A stretch of DNA of 64,000 nucleotides from a bacterium. Its GTDB lineage: Bacteria > JAMCPX01. Of this stretch, positions 1 to 7,768 are shown piece by piece; positions within the stretch are counted from its first letter, which is position 1, and each line of letters starts with the position of its first letter. The position numbers and the translations under genes are program-made. The notes under the pieces were generated by a model that was not told where the DNA came from, made no database searches, and worked only from the letters and a program-made list of their open reading frames with translations. The stretch lies in assembly GCA_021792615.1 (NCBI GenBank), contig JAJYUJ010000002.1:41495-105494 (forward strand), in the 5' to 3' direction.

Positions 1-656
1 GCGGGACGATCTTTGATGCACTGAAGAATGCGGGCATAACATTCTCTGTTTTCGGACAGGGCATGCCCTCGATCTACAATGGTCCCTTTAACAATAATAA
101 TCCGTTAAATTTATTGCCTGAAATTGATCAATCCTACAGCGGGAATGACATTAGCGATGTAACAAAGGCAGATTACTTTATTAAGAATTTCGTTCAAACC
201 AACAACCTGCCAGACTTTGTATTTATGTCATTGGGAGACGACGGATACGAACCGACAGATACCCCCATAGCTGCTTACACGGAAAACGATGCTGCAACAG
301 CAGCGGTTGTGCAAGCAATTTCAAACAGTAAATACTGGGGCTCTACCGCTATATTCATCGATGAGGACGACCCGCAGCCCGGCTTCGATCATATAGACCA
401 GGAGCGCTCGTTTATCATTGTTGTCAGTCCGTACGCGAAGCACGGATATATTTCTACCGCCCACTATGGATTTGCGAGTGCGCTCAGGACCATAGAAATT
501 ATCCTGAGCCAATCTACCGGCAAAACCCTCTCACCGATGACGGAGTTTGATGCCACAGCCTTGCCGATGTATGATATGTTTCAGGCAACCCCGATCATGA
601 CACCGTTTACGGCAATGCCCGTGACATGGAATTCGGTTGGATGGTCGCGCAATTAG
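1..656 (+). CDS. Phosphoesterase-family protein, C-terminal part (5' end outside window)
   Basis: The frame is open from base 3, before the first ATG at 63, so this is the end of a longer gene. It resembles the C-terminal half of the phosphoesterase superfamily that contains phospholipase C and acid phosphatases (PF04185). The motif around FIDEDDPQPGFDHIDQER, then an IVVSPYAKHG segment and a conserved histidine stretch (TAHYGFASALRTIE), is the usual metal-site region of the family. Such enzymes are normally exported, but the N-terminus is not visible. A strong terminator follows. A decayed N-terminal piece of the same family lies at about 14.0-14.5 kb on the other strand. Substrate unknown. 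Confidence 0.75.
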   Translation, partial: GTIFDALKNAGITFSVFGQGMPSIYNGPFNNNNPLNLLPEIDQSYSGNDISDVTKADYFIKNFVQTNNLPDFVFMSLGDDGYEPTDTPIAAYTENDAATAAVVQAISNSKYWGSTAIFIDEDDPQPGFDHIDQERSFIIVVSPYAKHGYISTAHYGFASALRTIEIILSQSTGKTLSPMTEFDATALPMYDMFQATPIMTPFTAMPVTWNSVGWSRN

Positions 657-682
657 AATTCTGACTATTGAATCTTCAATTT

Positions 683-714
683 AAAGAGGGCGGGTTTTCC
701 CGCCCTCTTTTTTT
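683..714 (+). terminator. Rho-independent terminator of the phosphoesterase gene
   Basis: Perfect 12-bp inverted repeat AAAGAGGGCGGG / CCCGCCCTCTTT with a TTTT loop, followed by more T. It sits 26 bp past the stop codon. Confidence 0.92.
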
Positions 715-728
715 ACGCTGGTAAATGA

Positions 729-1037
729 ATAATCCGGAAAATGCTACAAGGAAGTTTACTTATTCCCGCGATCCACAACCTCCTCATTCCCCCTCGACAG
801 GGGTAAGTCCCCCCTTATCAGGTCGTCCGACAACGCGCTTTTTTGTCCCTCCCTTGACGGGAGGGATGTAAGGGAGGGTGATAAAATCATTAAATATCCG
901 CAACTTTCACCCTCTCTCTGTCTCCCCCGTCAAGGGGAGAAGTAATTTTATATATTATTGGACAGCCTGATAAGGGGAAAAGGGTGGGCTAAAAACGAGC
1001 TTTTAGTCTGTATTTTCAAACGCATTTTTCGGGTTAA
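729..1037. repeat. Interspersed repeat split by an insertion
   Basis: Bases 729-766 match the left part, and 1012-1037 the right part, of the 61-bp palindromic repeat that is whole at 23532-23592. The right part includes the same 17-mer CGCATTTTTCGGGTTAA at 1021-1037. About 245 bp lies between the halves, including the palindromic element at 811-977. No open frame with coding character is seen in the gap between the terminator and metG. Confidence 0.55.
811..977. repeat. MITE-like palindromic element
   Basis: Ends are 18-bp near-perfect inverted repeats, CCCCTTATCAGGTCGTCC (811-828) and GGACAGCCTGATAAGGGG (960-977), 16 of 18 matching. Inside are two smaller hairpins built on CTCCCTTGACGGGAG (861-876) and CTCCCCCGTCAAGGGGAG (924-942). 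It has no coding capacity. It behaves like a small non-autonomous insertion. Confidence 0.6.
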
Positions 1038-1042
1038 GGGGG

Positions 1043-3034
1043 TTATTTGATCCTTGTCCCGTTTGCTGCGTCCCTGTCAAGCGTGAGCAGGCCAAGATGC
1101 TCGGCATCGCCGGCAGCAAGCAGCATGCCCTGCGATTGTATGCCGAACAACTCCGCGGGCTGCAGGTTTGCAACAATAATGATTCGTTTGCCCAAAAGCT
1201 CTTCGGGTTTATACGATTTCCCGATACCGGCAACAATAGTTCTTCTCTCACCGATATCAACATCAAGCTTTATAAGCTTATTCGATCCCTCCACCCTTTG
1301 AGCAGCAAGTATGGTGCCGACCTTAAGCTCAACGGTTTTGAACTGGTCTAGAGTAATGAGCGGTGTAATCGACGGATTAACAGACTGTGCTGCCTGCTTT
1401 CCAGAAGCAATCTTTGGCTGAGGTGCAGAAGGCGGTTCTTGCCCTTTTATGCCGGCACCCTGAGTGCCTGGTCCTGCCTTTGCAGGATCTGTTTTTTTTT
1501 CAAATAAAGGTTGTGCCTGGGCAATATTGACAGAAGGCACAGCAACGCCCCATCGGGCTAATTGTTCAAGGCTTTTTCCTTTTGTGTCCTGGGCTATGGC
1601 ATTCAATATCTTGCTTGCCGTATCCGGCATAAACGGCAACAGATAGACTGCTGCAATCCTTGTTGCCTCGATGGTATGATAAAGTCTTGTGTTCAGCCTT
1701 ACCGCATTTCCCGATTTTGCATCCTGCCATGGCTTTGTCCTGTCCACATATTTATTTGCCTCGCCGATAAACTCCCATAAGACCGAGAGCGCAGTATGAA
1801 ACTCCAAGTTGTTCATGGAAGTTTTATATGCATCATAGAGCTGTGCAGCTTTTTGCTGAAGTGCTGTATCGAACTGGTCGGGGACATCCGGCACGGGCAA
1901 TACGCCGCCTGCAAACCGCACGACCATACCCGTTGCCCTTGAAAGCAGGTTACCCAGATCGTTTGCGAGATCGCTGTTGATACGCGTCTGCATTGCAGTG
2001 CCCGAAAAATTACCGTCAAGGCCGAAGGGGACCTCGCGCATCAAAAAGTACCGCGTTGCATCGGCGCCGTAGTCATTGACCAGGGACTCGGGAGAAACGA
2101 CGTTACCGAGGGATTTGCTCATCTTCACATCTTCGATGGTCCACCATCCGTGTGCAAATATATGTTCGGGCAGAGCTATGCCTGCGGACATGAGGAATGC
2201 AGGCCAGTACACGGCATGAAACTTTATGATGTCCTTGCCCACGATGTGGATACTGGGCGGCCAGAAATCTCCAAACTTGCCTTCATCGCTTGAGAACCCG
2301 GCTACGGTCAGATAGTTTAAAAGAGCGTCCAGCCACACATAGATCACCAGCTTAGGGTTATCGGGGACTTTAATGCCCCATTCAAACCCCGCTCTTGTTA
2401 TGCTCAGGTCCTTCAGCCCGTCTTTTACAAAGCTCAGGATCTCGTTCCTCCGGGAAACGGGAAGGATGAACCCGGGATTCGACTCGATATGCCGGAGCAA
2501 GGGCTGCTGGTACTTTGACAATCTGAAAAAGTACCCTTGCTCCTGCACCCTTTCCACGTCCCTGCCGCAAACAGGACACTTTCCGTTTACAAGCTCCTTC
2601 TCGGTCCAATACGACTCATCAGGAACACAGTACCACCCTTCGTACAATCCTTCGTAGATGTCCCCGTTCTGCTTCATCCTTTGCCAGATCTCGTATACAA
2701 CTTTCGCATGACGCTCTTCGGTGGTCCGTATGAAATCATCGTTGCTTATGTCGAGCAGGCTCCAGGCGTTTTTAAATCTTTTTACAACGGTATCCGCAAG
2801 CGCAATGGGCGTTATGCCCTGCTGCTCTGCAGACCTCTGTATCTTTTTGCCATGTTCGTCGGTACCGGTCGCAAAAAGCACCTTCTCCCCGCACAGGCGT
2901 TTAAACCGTGCAAGAACATCCGCTGCAACCGTTGTATACGCGTGACCTATGTGAGGAACGTCATTTACGTAGTATATCGGTGTTGTTATATAAAATCCTT
3001 TGTTTTCCGTTTTTAAGATCGGATCTCCCGCCAT
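1043..3034 (-). CDS. metG: Methionyl-tRNA synthetase
   Basis: Cytoplasmic class I aminoacyl-tRNA synthetase that charges tRNA-Met. The N-terminal Rossmann domain has the HIGH signature (PHIGHAYTT, about residue 26), a CPVC zinc knuckle near residue 145, and the second signature KMSKS near residue 300. After an anticodon-binding domain and an Ala/Pro/Lys-rich linker, the last ~105 residues are an EMAP-II/Trbp111-like tRNA-binding domain, making the long 663-residue form. The ATG at 3034 is preferred: it has GGAG 5 nt upstream, and an upstream in-frame TTG at 3049 would overlap the ricT stop. It begins 11 bp after ricT in a tmk-holB-ricT-metG run, a common order in deltaproteobacteria. Confidence 0.97.
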   Translation of the reverse strand: MAGDPILKTENKGFYITTPIYYVNDVPHIGHAYTTVAADVLARFKRLCGEKVLFATGTDEHGKKIQRSAEQQGITPIALADTVVKRFKNAWSLLDISNDDFIRTTEERHAKVVYEIWQRMKQNGDIYEGLYEGWYCVPDESYWTEKELVNGKCPVCGRDVERVQEQGYFFRLSKYQQPLLRHIESNPGFILPVSRRNEILSFVKDGLKDLSITRAGFEWGIKVPDNPKLVIYVWLDALLNYLTVAGFSSDEGKFGDFWPPSIHIVGKDIIKFHAVYWPAFLMSAGIALPEHIFAHGWWTIEDVKMSKSLGNVVSPESLVNDYGADATRYFLMREVPFGLDGNFSGTAMQTRINSDLANDLGNLLSRATGMVVRFAGGVLPVPDVPDQFDTALQQKAAQLYDAYKTSMNNLEFHTALSVLWEFIGEANKYVDRTKPWQDAKSGNAVRLNTRLYHTIEATRIAAVYLLPFMPDTASKILNAIAQDTKGKSLEQLARWGVAVPSVNIAQAQPLFEKKTDPAKAGPGTQGAGIKGQEPPSAPQPKIASGKQAAQSVNPSITPLITLDQFKTVELKVGTILAAQRVEGSNKLIKLDVDIGERRTIVAGIGKSYKPEELLGKRIIIVANLQPAELFGIQSQGMLLAAGDAEHLGLLTLDRDAANGTRIK

Positions 3035-3045
3035 GCATACTCCTC

Positions 3046-3864
3046 TCAACCGAACAATCCCTTGAGCTTTACCTCGGTATGTTTGAACTTGGCCTTTTCC
3101 CCGTTTTCCAGCAAGACGATCACGTTCATACCCAGCACATCATGACCCACGACCTCGCCGGTGCCGAGCGGGGTTGAAACCTTCTTGTTCAGTTTCGGCA
3201 AAATATTGAGCGCCTCCACATACAGATCGTATTCATACGTCAGACAGCACATGAATTTTCCACAGACGCCGGAAAGCTTATGGTATGTCTGTGGTAAGCC
3301 CTGCGGCTTTACGTGTTTGAGCGTAACGGAGTTAAAGGTTTTCAAAAATGTGCTGCAGCACAATTCCCTGCCGCATGGACCGACACCGCAGATAATTTTC
3401 GACCGGTCTCTGGCACCTATCTGGCGCATCTCTATATGCGTGTGGAAACGCTTTGCAAGATCCTTTATCAGATCACGGAAATCAACCCGTGTCTCCGAGA
3501 CAAAATAAAACAGCGCCCCGCTGCCGTCAAAGAAAAACTTAACATCGACGACGGAAAGCGTCAACCCGAGTTCTGTTGCTTTATTCTGGCAGTACATCTT
3601 TGCCTCTTTTGCCCGCTGCAGCAGGATTTGTTCTTTCTCGGCATCGTCGAGCGTAAACGGCCGTACCACCTTTAACAGAGATTTTATATTTTCATCCGGC
3701 ATTTCCATCTCGAACGGTTCCACTTTGACCCTTCCGGTCGATATCCCGTTCTTTGTCTCGATGATGACCTTTTGGTTCCGTTGTATTTTTAAATCCGACG
3801 AATCGTATACCTGAAGCTCGTGGGAAAACTCCGGCTGGATTTTTGTAACCCGTTTAGTTGTCAT
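3046..3864 (-). CDS. ricT: PSP1-domain protein RicT/YaaT
   Basis: Conserved PSP1-domain protein of the YaaT/RicT family. In Bacillus the homologue belongs to the Fe-S RicAFT complex that affects RNase Y and mRNA maturation; here only the family is certain. The protein contains the typical cysteine clusters CGVGPCGRELCCSTF (about residue 160) and CGKFMCCLTYEYD (about residue 200), candidate Fe-S ligands. The ATG at 3864 is preferred to an in-frame GTG at 3873 because AGGTGA lies 5 nt upstream. The start lies inside the end of holB (11-bp overlap), suggesting translational coupling. Confidence 0.92.
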   Translation of the reverse strand: MTTKRVTKIQPEFSHELQVYDSSDLKIQRNQKVIIETKNGISTGRVKVEPFEMEMPDENIKSLLKVVRPFTLDDAEKEQILLQRAKEAKMYCQNKATELGLTLSVVDVKFFFDGSGALFYFVSETRVDFRDLIKDLAKRFHTHIEMRQIGARDRSKIICGVGPCGRELCCSTFLKTFNSVTLKHVKPQGLPQTYHKLSGVCGKFMCCLTYEYDLYVEALNILPKLNKKVSTPLGTGEVVGHDVLGMNVIVLLENGEKAKFKHTEVKLKGLFG

Positions 3865-4843
3865 TATTGTCACCTGTTAGTTGGAATAGTACATGCTCCA
3901 TAATCATTTGAGGGCTTATGTTCAGTTCATAGGCAGAACGCGCCTTTTCGAGGGATACGGCAGCATTTATTATGGCATGAGACCGGAATTGCCGGGAAAA
4001 TGCGGTTATTTCCTGCTGGAACCCTTTATTCCGTATCAACCCGGGGTTGTTCTGAATAAGAACTGAATCGATGAAGAATGACAACATGATATCGACAATC
4101 TGTTCAAAATGTTCTTTATAGGTTTGTAATTTAAATTTTTCTGCAAGTTTTACCATAGAAGCCGGCTCTTTTAACTCTGCCAGTAATGCTATCATCTTTT
4201 TTACATCGTTTTCAATGTCATCCGGTGCCGTATATTTTATACCCCCGTCCGAGAGAAAACTCAAATAATTTAATTGTTCTTTATTAAGCGTAGTTATAGA
4301 GGCAAGTATTTCTTTTATGCTTTCTTCGGAAAGCCTGTTGAACCCGACCTTTATAAGCCTCGACTGAACGGTCGGCAGCAGACGCGCATAGGATGACGTT
4401 ATGAATACGATCGTGACCCATGGCAGCGGCTCCTCAAGGGTTTTCAGCATGGCATTCTGTGCATGCACATTCAATTCCGACGCATCGTCCACGACGAGTA
4501 TTTTTTGTTTGCCTTCAAAAAGCGGCATGTGAAGCCATTCTATGACACGCACCATGGTTTCCATCTGCGAAGACTCATCCGGTATCGGTACGGTGATCTG
4601 CATGACATCGGGATGAATGTTGTTTTCTATCTTCTTACAGCTTACGCATGCATCGTCGGACAACCATGCCCGTTGTTTTTCCCCGATGCAGTTTATGGCC
4701 TTTGCCATATTCAAGGCAGTAAGGTGCTTACCGATACCCGGCCTTCCAAAGAAGAGAAACGAACTGTTTATACTTTTATTCTCTATAAACTTTTCTATAA
4801 TGGTTATGGCCCTTTGCTGGCCTTTTATATCGAGGAGTGACAT
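3854..4843 (-). CDS. holB: DNA polymerase III subunit delta'
   Basis: AAA+ clamp-loader subunit of the replicative polymerase. The N-terminal domain has the P-loop-like GRPGIGKH (about residue 33), a partial zinc-binding region (CVSCKKIE), a DEXX-box-like VVDDASELN and the sensor/SRC region TLEEPLPWVTIVFIT. The C-terminal half is divergent, as usual for delta'. Length 329 is normal. It lies 19 bp after tmk and overlaps ricT; tmk-holB adjacency is widely conserved. Confidence 0.93.
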   Translation of the reverse strand: MSLLDIKGQQRAITIIEKFIENKSINSSFLFFGRPGIGKHLTALNMAKAINCIGEKQRAWLSDDACVSCKKIENNIHPDVMQITVPIPDESSQMETMVRVIEWLHMPLFEGKQKILVVDDASELNVHAQNAMLKTLEEPLPWVTIVFITSSYARLLPTVQSRLIKVGFNRLSEESIKEILASITTLNKEQLNYLSFLSDGGIKYTAPDDIENDVKKMIALLAELKEPASMVKLAEKFKLQTYKEHFEQIVDIMLSFFIDSVLIQNNPGLIRNKGFQQEITAFSRQFRSHAIINAAVSLEKARSAYELNISPQMIMEHVLFQLTGDNNDN

Positions 4844-4862
4844 GTTTTGTTGTTTAAATCTT

Positions 4863-5693
4863 TCATCTTGATTTTTTATTATTGAATCTTGAATTTCTTC
4901 CTTCTTGAGTTTGTAATCTTGAATCTTTAATCTTGAGTTTTGAATTTCTTCCTTCTTGGGTTTGTAATCTTGAATCTTTAATCTTGAGTTTTGAATTTCT
5001 TCCTTCTTGGGTTTGTAATCTTGAATCTTTAATCTTGAGTTTTGAATTTCTTCCTATGCCTGCCCATCCGAAAAAATCATCCCTAATCTGTTCGTGTATC
5101 TCACCAACACCCTTATTCGCATCTATAACCGCTATTCTTTCCGGCTCCTGATGCGCTATAGCCAGATATCCTTCCCTGACTCTCTCGAAAAACACCCTAT
5201 CCATCATTTCAATGCGTGTTTCGTCGCTCCGCGCCGTCATCCTCCGCTTTGCCGTTTCATAGGAACAATCGAGCAAAAATGTCCGGTCCGGCCGAACCGG
5301 TAAAATAAATATATTCTCCAGCACCTTGATGGTATCCAGGTTCAGGCCCCTCCCGTAGCTCTGGTAAGCAACCGTTGCATCATGGAACCTGTCGCACAGT
5401 ATTATTTTGCCCTTTTGCAGCCCGGGTTTGATCGATTCTTCGATGAGCTGTACCCTGCTCGAGAAAAACAACAAAAGCTCTGCATCGGGCGCTATATAAA
5501 GCCGCTTATCCGCGAGCAAAGACCGTATTTTTTCTCCTGCCTTCGTACTGCCGGGCTCGCGCATTTTGATCACACCGGCTTTTTTTAATAATAGCTCTTT
5601 ATACAGCAATTGAAGCTGCGTCGTCTTGCCGGATCCGTCGATCCCCTCGAAGGTTATGAACAATCCCCTTTTTATCATTGACCTCTCACTCAT
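4863..5693 (-). CDS. tmk: Thymidylate kinase with repeated C-terminal tail
   Basis: Phosphorylates dTMP to dTDP. P-loop FEGIDGSGKTTQLQ, the REPGSTKAGEKIR segment, the DRFHDATVAYQSYGRG motif and a LID region with TARSDETRIE are all present within the first ~212 residues, the usual full length. The remaining ~64 residues are three copies of the 17-residue unit RNSKLKIKDSRLQTQEG and a short degenerate end, encoded by 51-bp tandem repeats at 4891-5055. The tail is very basic and polar, with no recognisable fold. Start is either the ATG at 5693 or MIKRG at 5678, which has GAGAGG close upstream. The catalytic core looks intact, so the enzyme is probably active. Confidence 0.93.
   Translation of the reverse strand: MSERSMIKRGLFITFEGIDGSGKTTQLQLLYKELLLKKAGVIKMREPGSTKAGEKIRSLLADKRLYIAPDAELLLFFSSRVQLIEESIKPGLQKGKIILCDRFHDATVAYQSYGRGLNLDTIKVLENIFILPVRPDRTFLLDCSYETAKRRMTARSDETRIEMMDRVFFERVREGYLAIAHQEPERIAVIDANKGVGEIHEQIRDDFFGWAGIGRNSKLKIKDSRLQTQEGRNSKLKIKDSRLQTQEGRNSKLKIKDSRLQTQEGRNSRFNNKKSR
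4891..5055. repeat. 51-bp tandem repeat inside the tmk 3' end
   Basis: Three nearly identical 51-bp units begin at 4891, 4942 and 4993, each starting GAATTTCTTCCTTCTTG on the plus strand. A fourth is cut after 12 bases (5044-5055). Unit length is a multiple of three, so the tmk frame stays open. A diverged 51-bp unit of the same family is at 6647-6697. Confidence 0.95.
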
Positions 5694-5709
5694 TCTTTTT
5701 TAAAACTCA

Positions 5710-5726
5710 TGCGGCTTTTAGCCGCA
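5710..5726 (-). terminator. Hairpin between rpe and tmk
   Basis: Perfect 7-bp stem TGCGGCT / AGCCGCA with a 3-base loop, followed on the minus strand by TGAGTTTTAAAAAAG. It could be a weak terminator after rpe or part of the tmk leader. The following T-run is poor. Confidence 0.35.
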
Positions 5727-5739
5727 ACGAAACTTCTCA

Positions 5740-5890
5740 TTCCCGGACTTCTGCGTTACCCCTCTTATATAAGAGAGGTTAAGGGAGTTACTTTCCTCCA
5801 TTTCTTATCCGCATTCTGTAGAGAACCTGCAAAGTAAGAATTGAATTCCCCTCTTTGACCTTCTCTCGGGAAAGGAGGGGAAGACAGCCC
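5740..5890. repeat. Intergenic hairpin-rich region downstream of rpe
   Basis: Non-coding. It holds short palindromes of C/T-rich type, including CCTCTTATA / TAAGAGAGG near 5761-5778 and TTCCCCTC / GAGGGGAA (5846-5853 and 5875-5882). Composition resembles the element at 811-977 and the sequences at 33.5 and 47.2 kb, but I cannot align them as one family by eye. Confidence 0.35.
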
Positions 5891-5905
5891 GTAAGTTTAT
5901 CTCTT

Positions 5906-6568
5906 TTATTCATCCCGGACGGATTTCAGCTTCTCGATAGCCCCTTTGTAACTTTTCGATCCGAATATTGCGGTGCCTGCAACGATTATGTCCGCCCCTG
6001 CTTTTACCACAGACGCAGAGTTCTGGACATTGATACCGCCGTCGACTTCTATCATGAGCGCCGGGTTCAACTCGCGCTTCAGGCCGTCGAGCTCTTTGAT
6101 CTTTTTAAGCGTCGAACTGATAAATTTCTGGCCGCCAAATCCGGGATTGACCGTCATGATAAGGACCAGATAAAGCTCTTCTATAATGTCTTTGAGCATA
6201 ACCACCGGCGTTGCTGGATTCAGGGATATGCCTGCTTTTTTTCCCGCATCCTTTATCATTGCAGTTGCCTTGTGGAGATGATTGCAAGCCTCGAGGTGGA
6301 TCGATACGATATCGGCACCGGCATCGATAAAGCTCTTTATGTGTTCCATAGGCTCGGTTATCATGAGGTGCACGTCGAGCGGCAGCCGGGTAACTTTTCT
6401 TATGGCACTGACCACCGGCTGGCCTATGGTAATATTCGGCACAAATCTGCCGTCCATCACATCTATGTGCAGCATGTCTGCCCCTGCCTTCTCTACTGCC
6501 TCTATTTCATCGGCAAGCTTTGAGAAATCGCATGCAAGTAATGAAGGTGCTATTTTTATCCGTTTCAT
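5906..6568 (-). CDS. rpe: Ribulose-phosphate 3-epimerase
   Basis: TIM-barrel enzyme that interconverts ribulose-5-phosphate and xylulose-5-phosphate. Hallmarks are IAPSLLACDFSKL at the N-terminus, HIDVMDGRFVPNITIG (metal-binding His/Asp), the DVHLM strand, MTVNPGFGGQ and the C-terminal EVDGGIN and AGTAIFGS phosphate-binding loops. At 220 residues it has normal length. It is the first gene of the leftward block. Transketolase at 15.6 kb and pgi at 21.2 kb belong to the same sugar-phosphate network. Confidence 0.97.
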   Translation of the reverse strand: MKRIKIAPSLLACDFSKLADEIEAVEKAGADMLHIDVMDGRFVPNITIGQPVVSAIRKVTRLPLDVHLMITEPMEHIKSFIDAGADIVSIHLEACNHLHKATAMIKDAGKKAGISLNPATPVVMLKDIIEELYLVLIMTVNPGFGGQKFISSTLKKIKELDGLKRELNPALMIEVDGGINVQNSASVVKAGADIIVAGTAIFGSKSYKGAIEKLKSVRDE

Positions 6569-6610
6569 ATCGATTTCTTTCCCAATCTTTAATTCTTAAT
6601 TTATATTCTT

Positions 6611-6709
6611 GAATTTCTTTATCTTGAATCTTTAATATTGAGTTTTGAATTTCTTCCTTCTCGAGTTTTTAATCTTGAATCTTTACTATTTAATTTTGAA
6701 TTTCTTCAT
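6611..6709. repeat. Second array of the 51-bp repeat family, non-coding
   Basis: A shortened unit (6611-6646), a full 51-bp unit (6647-6697) and the start of a third (from 6698) are the same family and orientation as the tmk repeats, but more diverged and lying between rpe and the DsbA-like gene. No open frame is kept here. Confidence 0.8.
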
Positions 6710-6741
6710 GATACCAGATGCAATCAACCTGTTTTACTTAA

Positions 6742-6770
6742 GCAGGGGACTCAAAATTTGAGCCCCCTGC
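6742..6770 (-). terminator. Terminator of the DsbA-like gene
   Basis: Long stem GCAGGGG-CTCAAA / TTTGAG-CCCCTGC with one mismatched pair, 16 bp beyond the stop codon of the minus-strand gene ending at 6786. The trailing sequence TTAAGT is a weak U-tract. Confidence 0.65.
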
Positions 6771-6785
6771 CCTCTCAGAAGAAAT

Positions 6786-7631
6786 CTACTTCAATATTTC
6801 ATTGATAATCTGCACAAACGCCTCTTCCGGCTGTGCGCCCTGGACGATCCTGCCGTTTATGACAAAGGTCGGCGTTGCACTGACTCCGATGCTGTTTCCC
6901 TCTTTTACGTCCCTCTCAACCATCGGCTTCGTCTGCTGTTTGTCAACGCATGTTTCGAATTTGCTTACGTTCAGCTTGGTATCTTTGGCATATCCCTTGA
7001 GCTTGTCACCGACATTATCAGGCGTTATAGAACCCTGCTCCTGAAACAGGTGATCATAAAAATACCAGAACGAGGCATGGTTCTGTTCATACGCACAATC
7101 AGCGCCGATCGCAGCCTTCATTGCCCACGGATGCATAGGGAGAGGGTAGCTCTTGTATACGAGCTTTATCTTACCCGCGTATTTCAGCAAAAGATCCTCT
7201 ACCGTACTGTAAGCCCTTCCGCAGAAAGGACACTCGAAATCCGTAAACTCGACCACCGTGACCTTTGCCCCTGCGGCACCCCTTACCGGTGAGCCGTTGA
7301 GCGTAATCTTGCTCCAGGTCTCTTTTAACGGGTCCTCATTAAGATTGAAGACCTTGCCGAGGATAAGATATTTGCCGTTCCTTGATATATAGATATCCTG
7401 GGTTTGCTTCCTTTCACCGATAGAAACATTAACGACGGACTTTTCCAGTCCCGGCACCTCTGATGCTGAAATATGTCCAACAGAGATTTTTACATTCGCG
7501 GGTATATTAAACGCCTTTCGCATGTATGCGGTAATTTTTTCTTTTAACACGGTCTCATTCGTCAACCCATAAGCAATACCGCTGCTCAATAAGAGCAATG
7601 ATAGTGCAACTGCCACATTTTTCAATCTCAT
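6786..7631 (-). CDS. Secreted DsbA-family thiol:disulfide oxidoreductase
   Basis: A signal peptide (MRLKNVAVALSLLLLSSGIA) is followed by a small N-terminal region of ~100 residues and a DsbA/thioredoxin-fold domain with the active site ECPFC near residue 135, a long helical insert and the cis-proline loop ATPTFVING near residue 255. It is predicted to act on periplasmic thiols. The N-terminal extension resembles that of DsbA-like proteins in anaerobic deltaproteobacteria. It has its own promoter and terminator, so is probably monocistronic. The exact substrates, perhaps c-type cytochromes, are not shown by the sequence. Confidence 0.88.
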   Translation of the reverse strand: MRLKNVAVALSLLLLSSGIAYGLTNETVLKEKITAYMRKAFNIPANVKISVGHISASEVPGLEKSVVNVSIGERKQTQDIYISRNGKYLILGKVFNLNEDPLKETWSKITLNGSPVRGAAGAKVTVVEFTDFECPFCGRAYSTVEDLLLKYAGKIKLVYKSYPLPMHPWAMKAAIGADCAYEQNHASFWYFYDHLFQEQGSITPDNVGDKLKGYAKDTKLNVSKFETCVDKQQTKPMVERDVKEGNSIGVSATPTFVINGRIVQGAQPEEAFVQIINEILK

Positions 7632-7660
7632 ATCTTCTCCTTTTCGTTGATATTCATTGG

Positions 7661-7689
7661 TTTATACGTGAAAGATTTAAAAAGGTCAA
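7661..7689 (-). promoter_or_regulatory. Sigma-70-type promoter of the DsbA-like gene
   Basis: On the minus strand TTGACC (7689-7684) and TATAAA (7666-7661) are separated by exactly 17 bp. The expected start site is about 7654, 23 nt upstream of the ATG. Confidence 0.7.
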
Positions 7690-7722
7690 TCTGATCCTTT
7701 CGCAGTTTGCACCAAAAACAAA

Positions 7723-7740
7723 GGGCGGCTTTCGCCGCCC
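7723..7740 (-). terminator. Terminator of the lipoprotein gene
   Basis: Minus-strand hairpin GGGCGGC-GAAA-GCCGCCC followed by TTTGTTTTT. It lies 28 bp past the stop at 7769. Confidence 0.92.
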
Positions 7741-7768
7741 TCATACGTAAGATAATTTTATCCGGATA

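Noticed and set aside
4891-5055. CRISPR array
   Set aside because: Units are directly adjacent 51-mers with no variable spacers and lie in a coding frame; they are tandem repeats.
5855-6523. A 222-codon plus-strand open frame
   Set aside because: Antisense of rpe, which has all family motifs.
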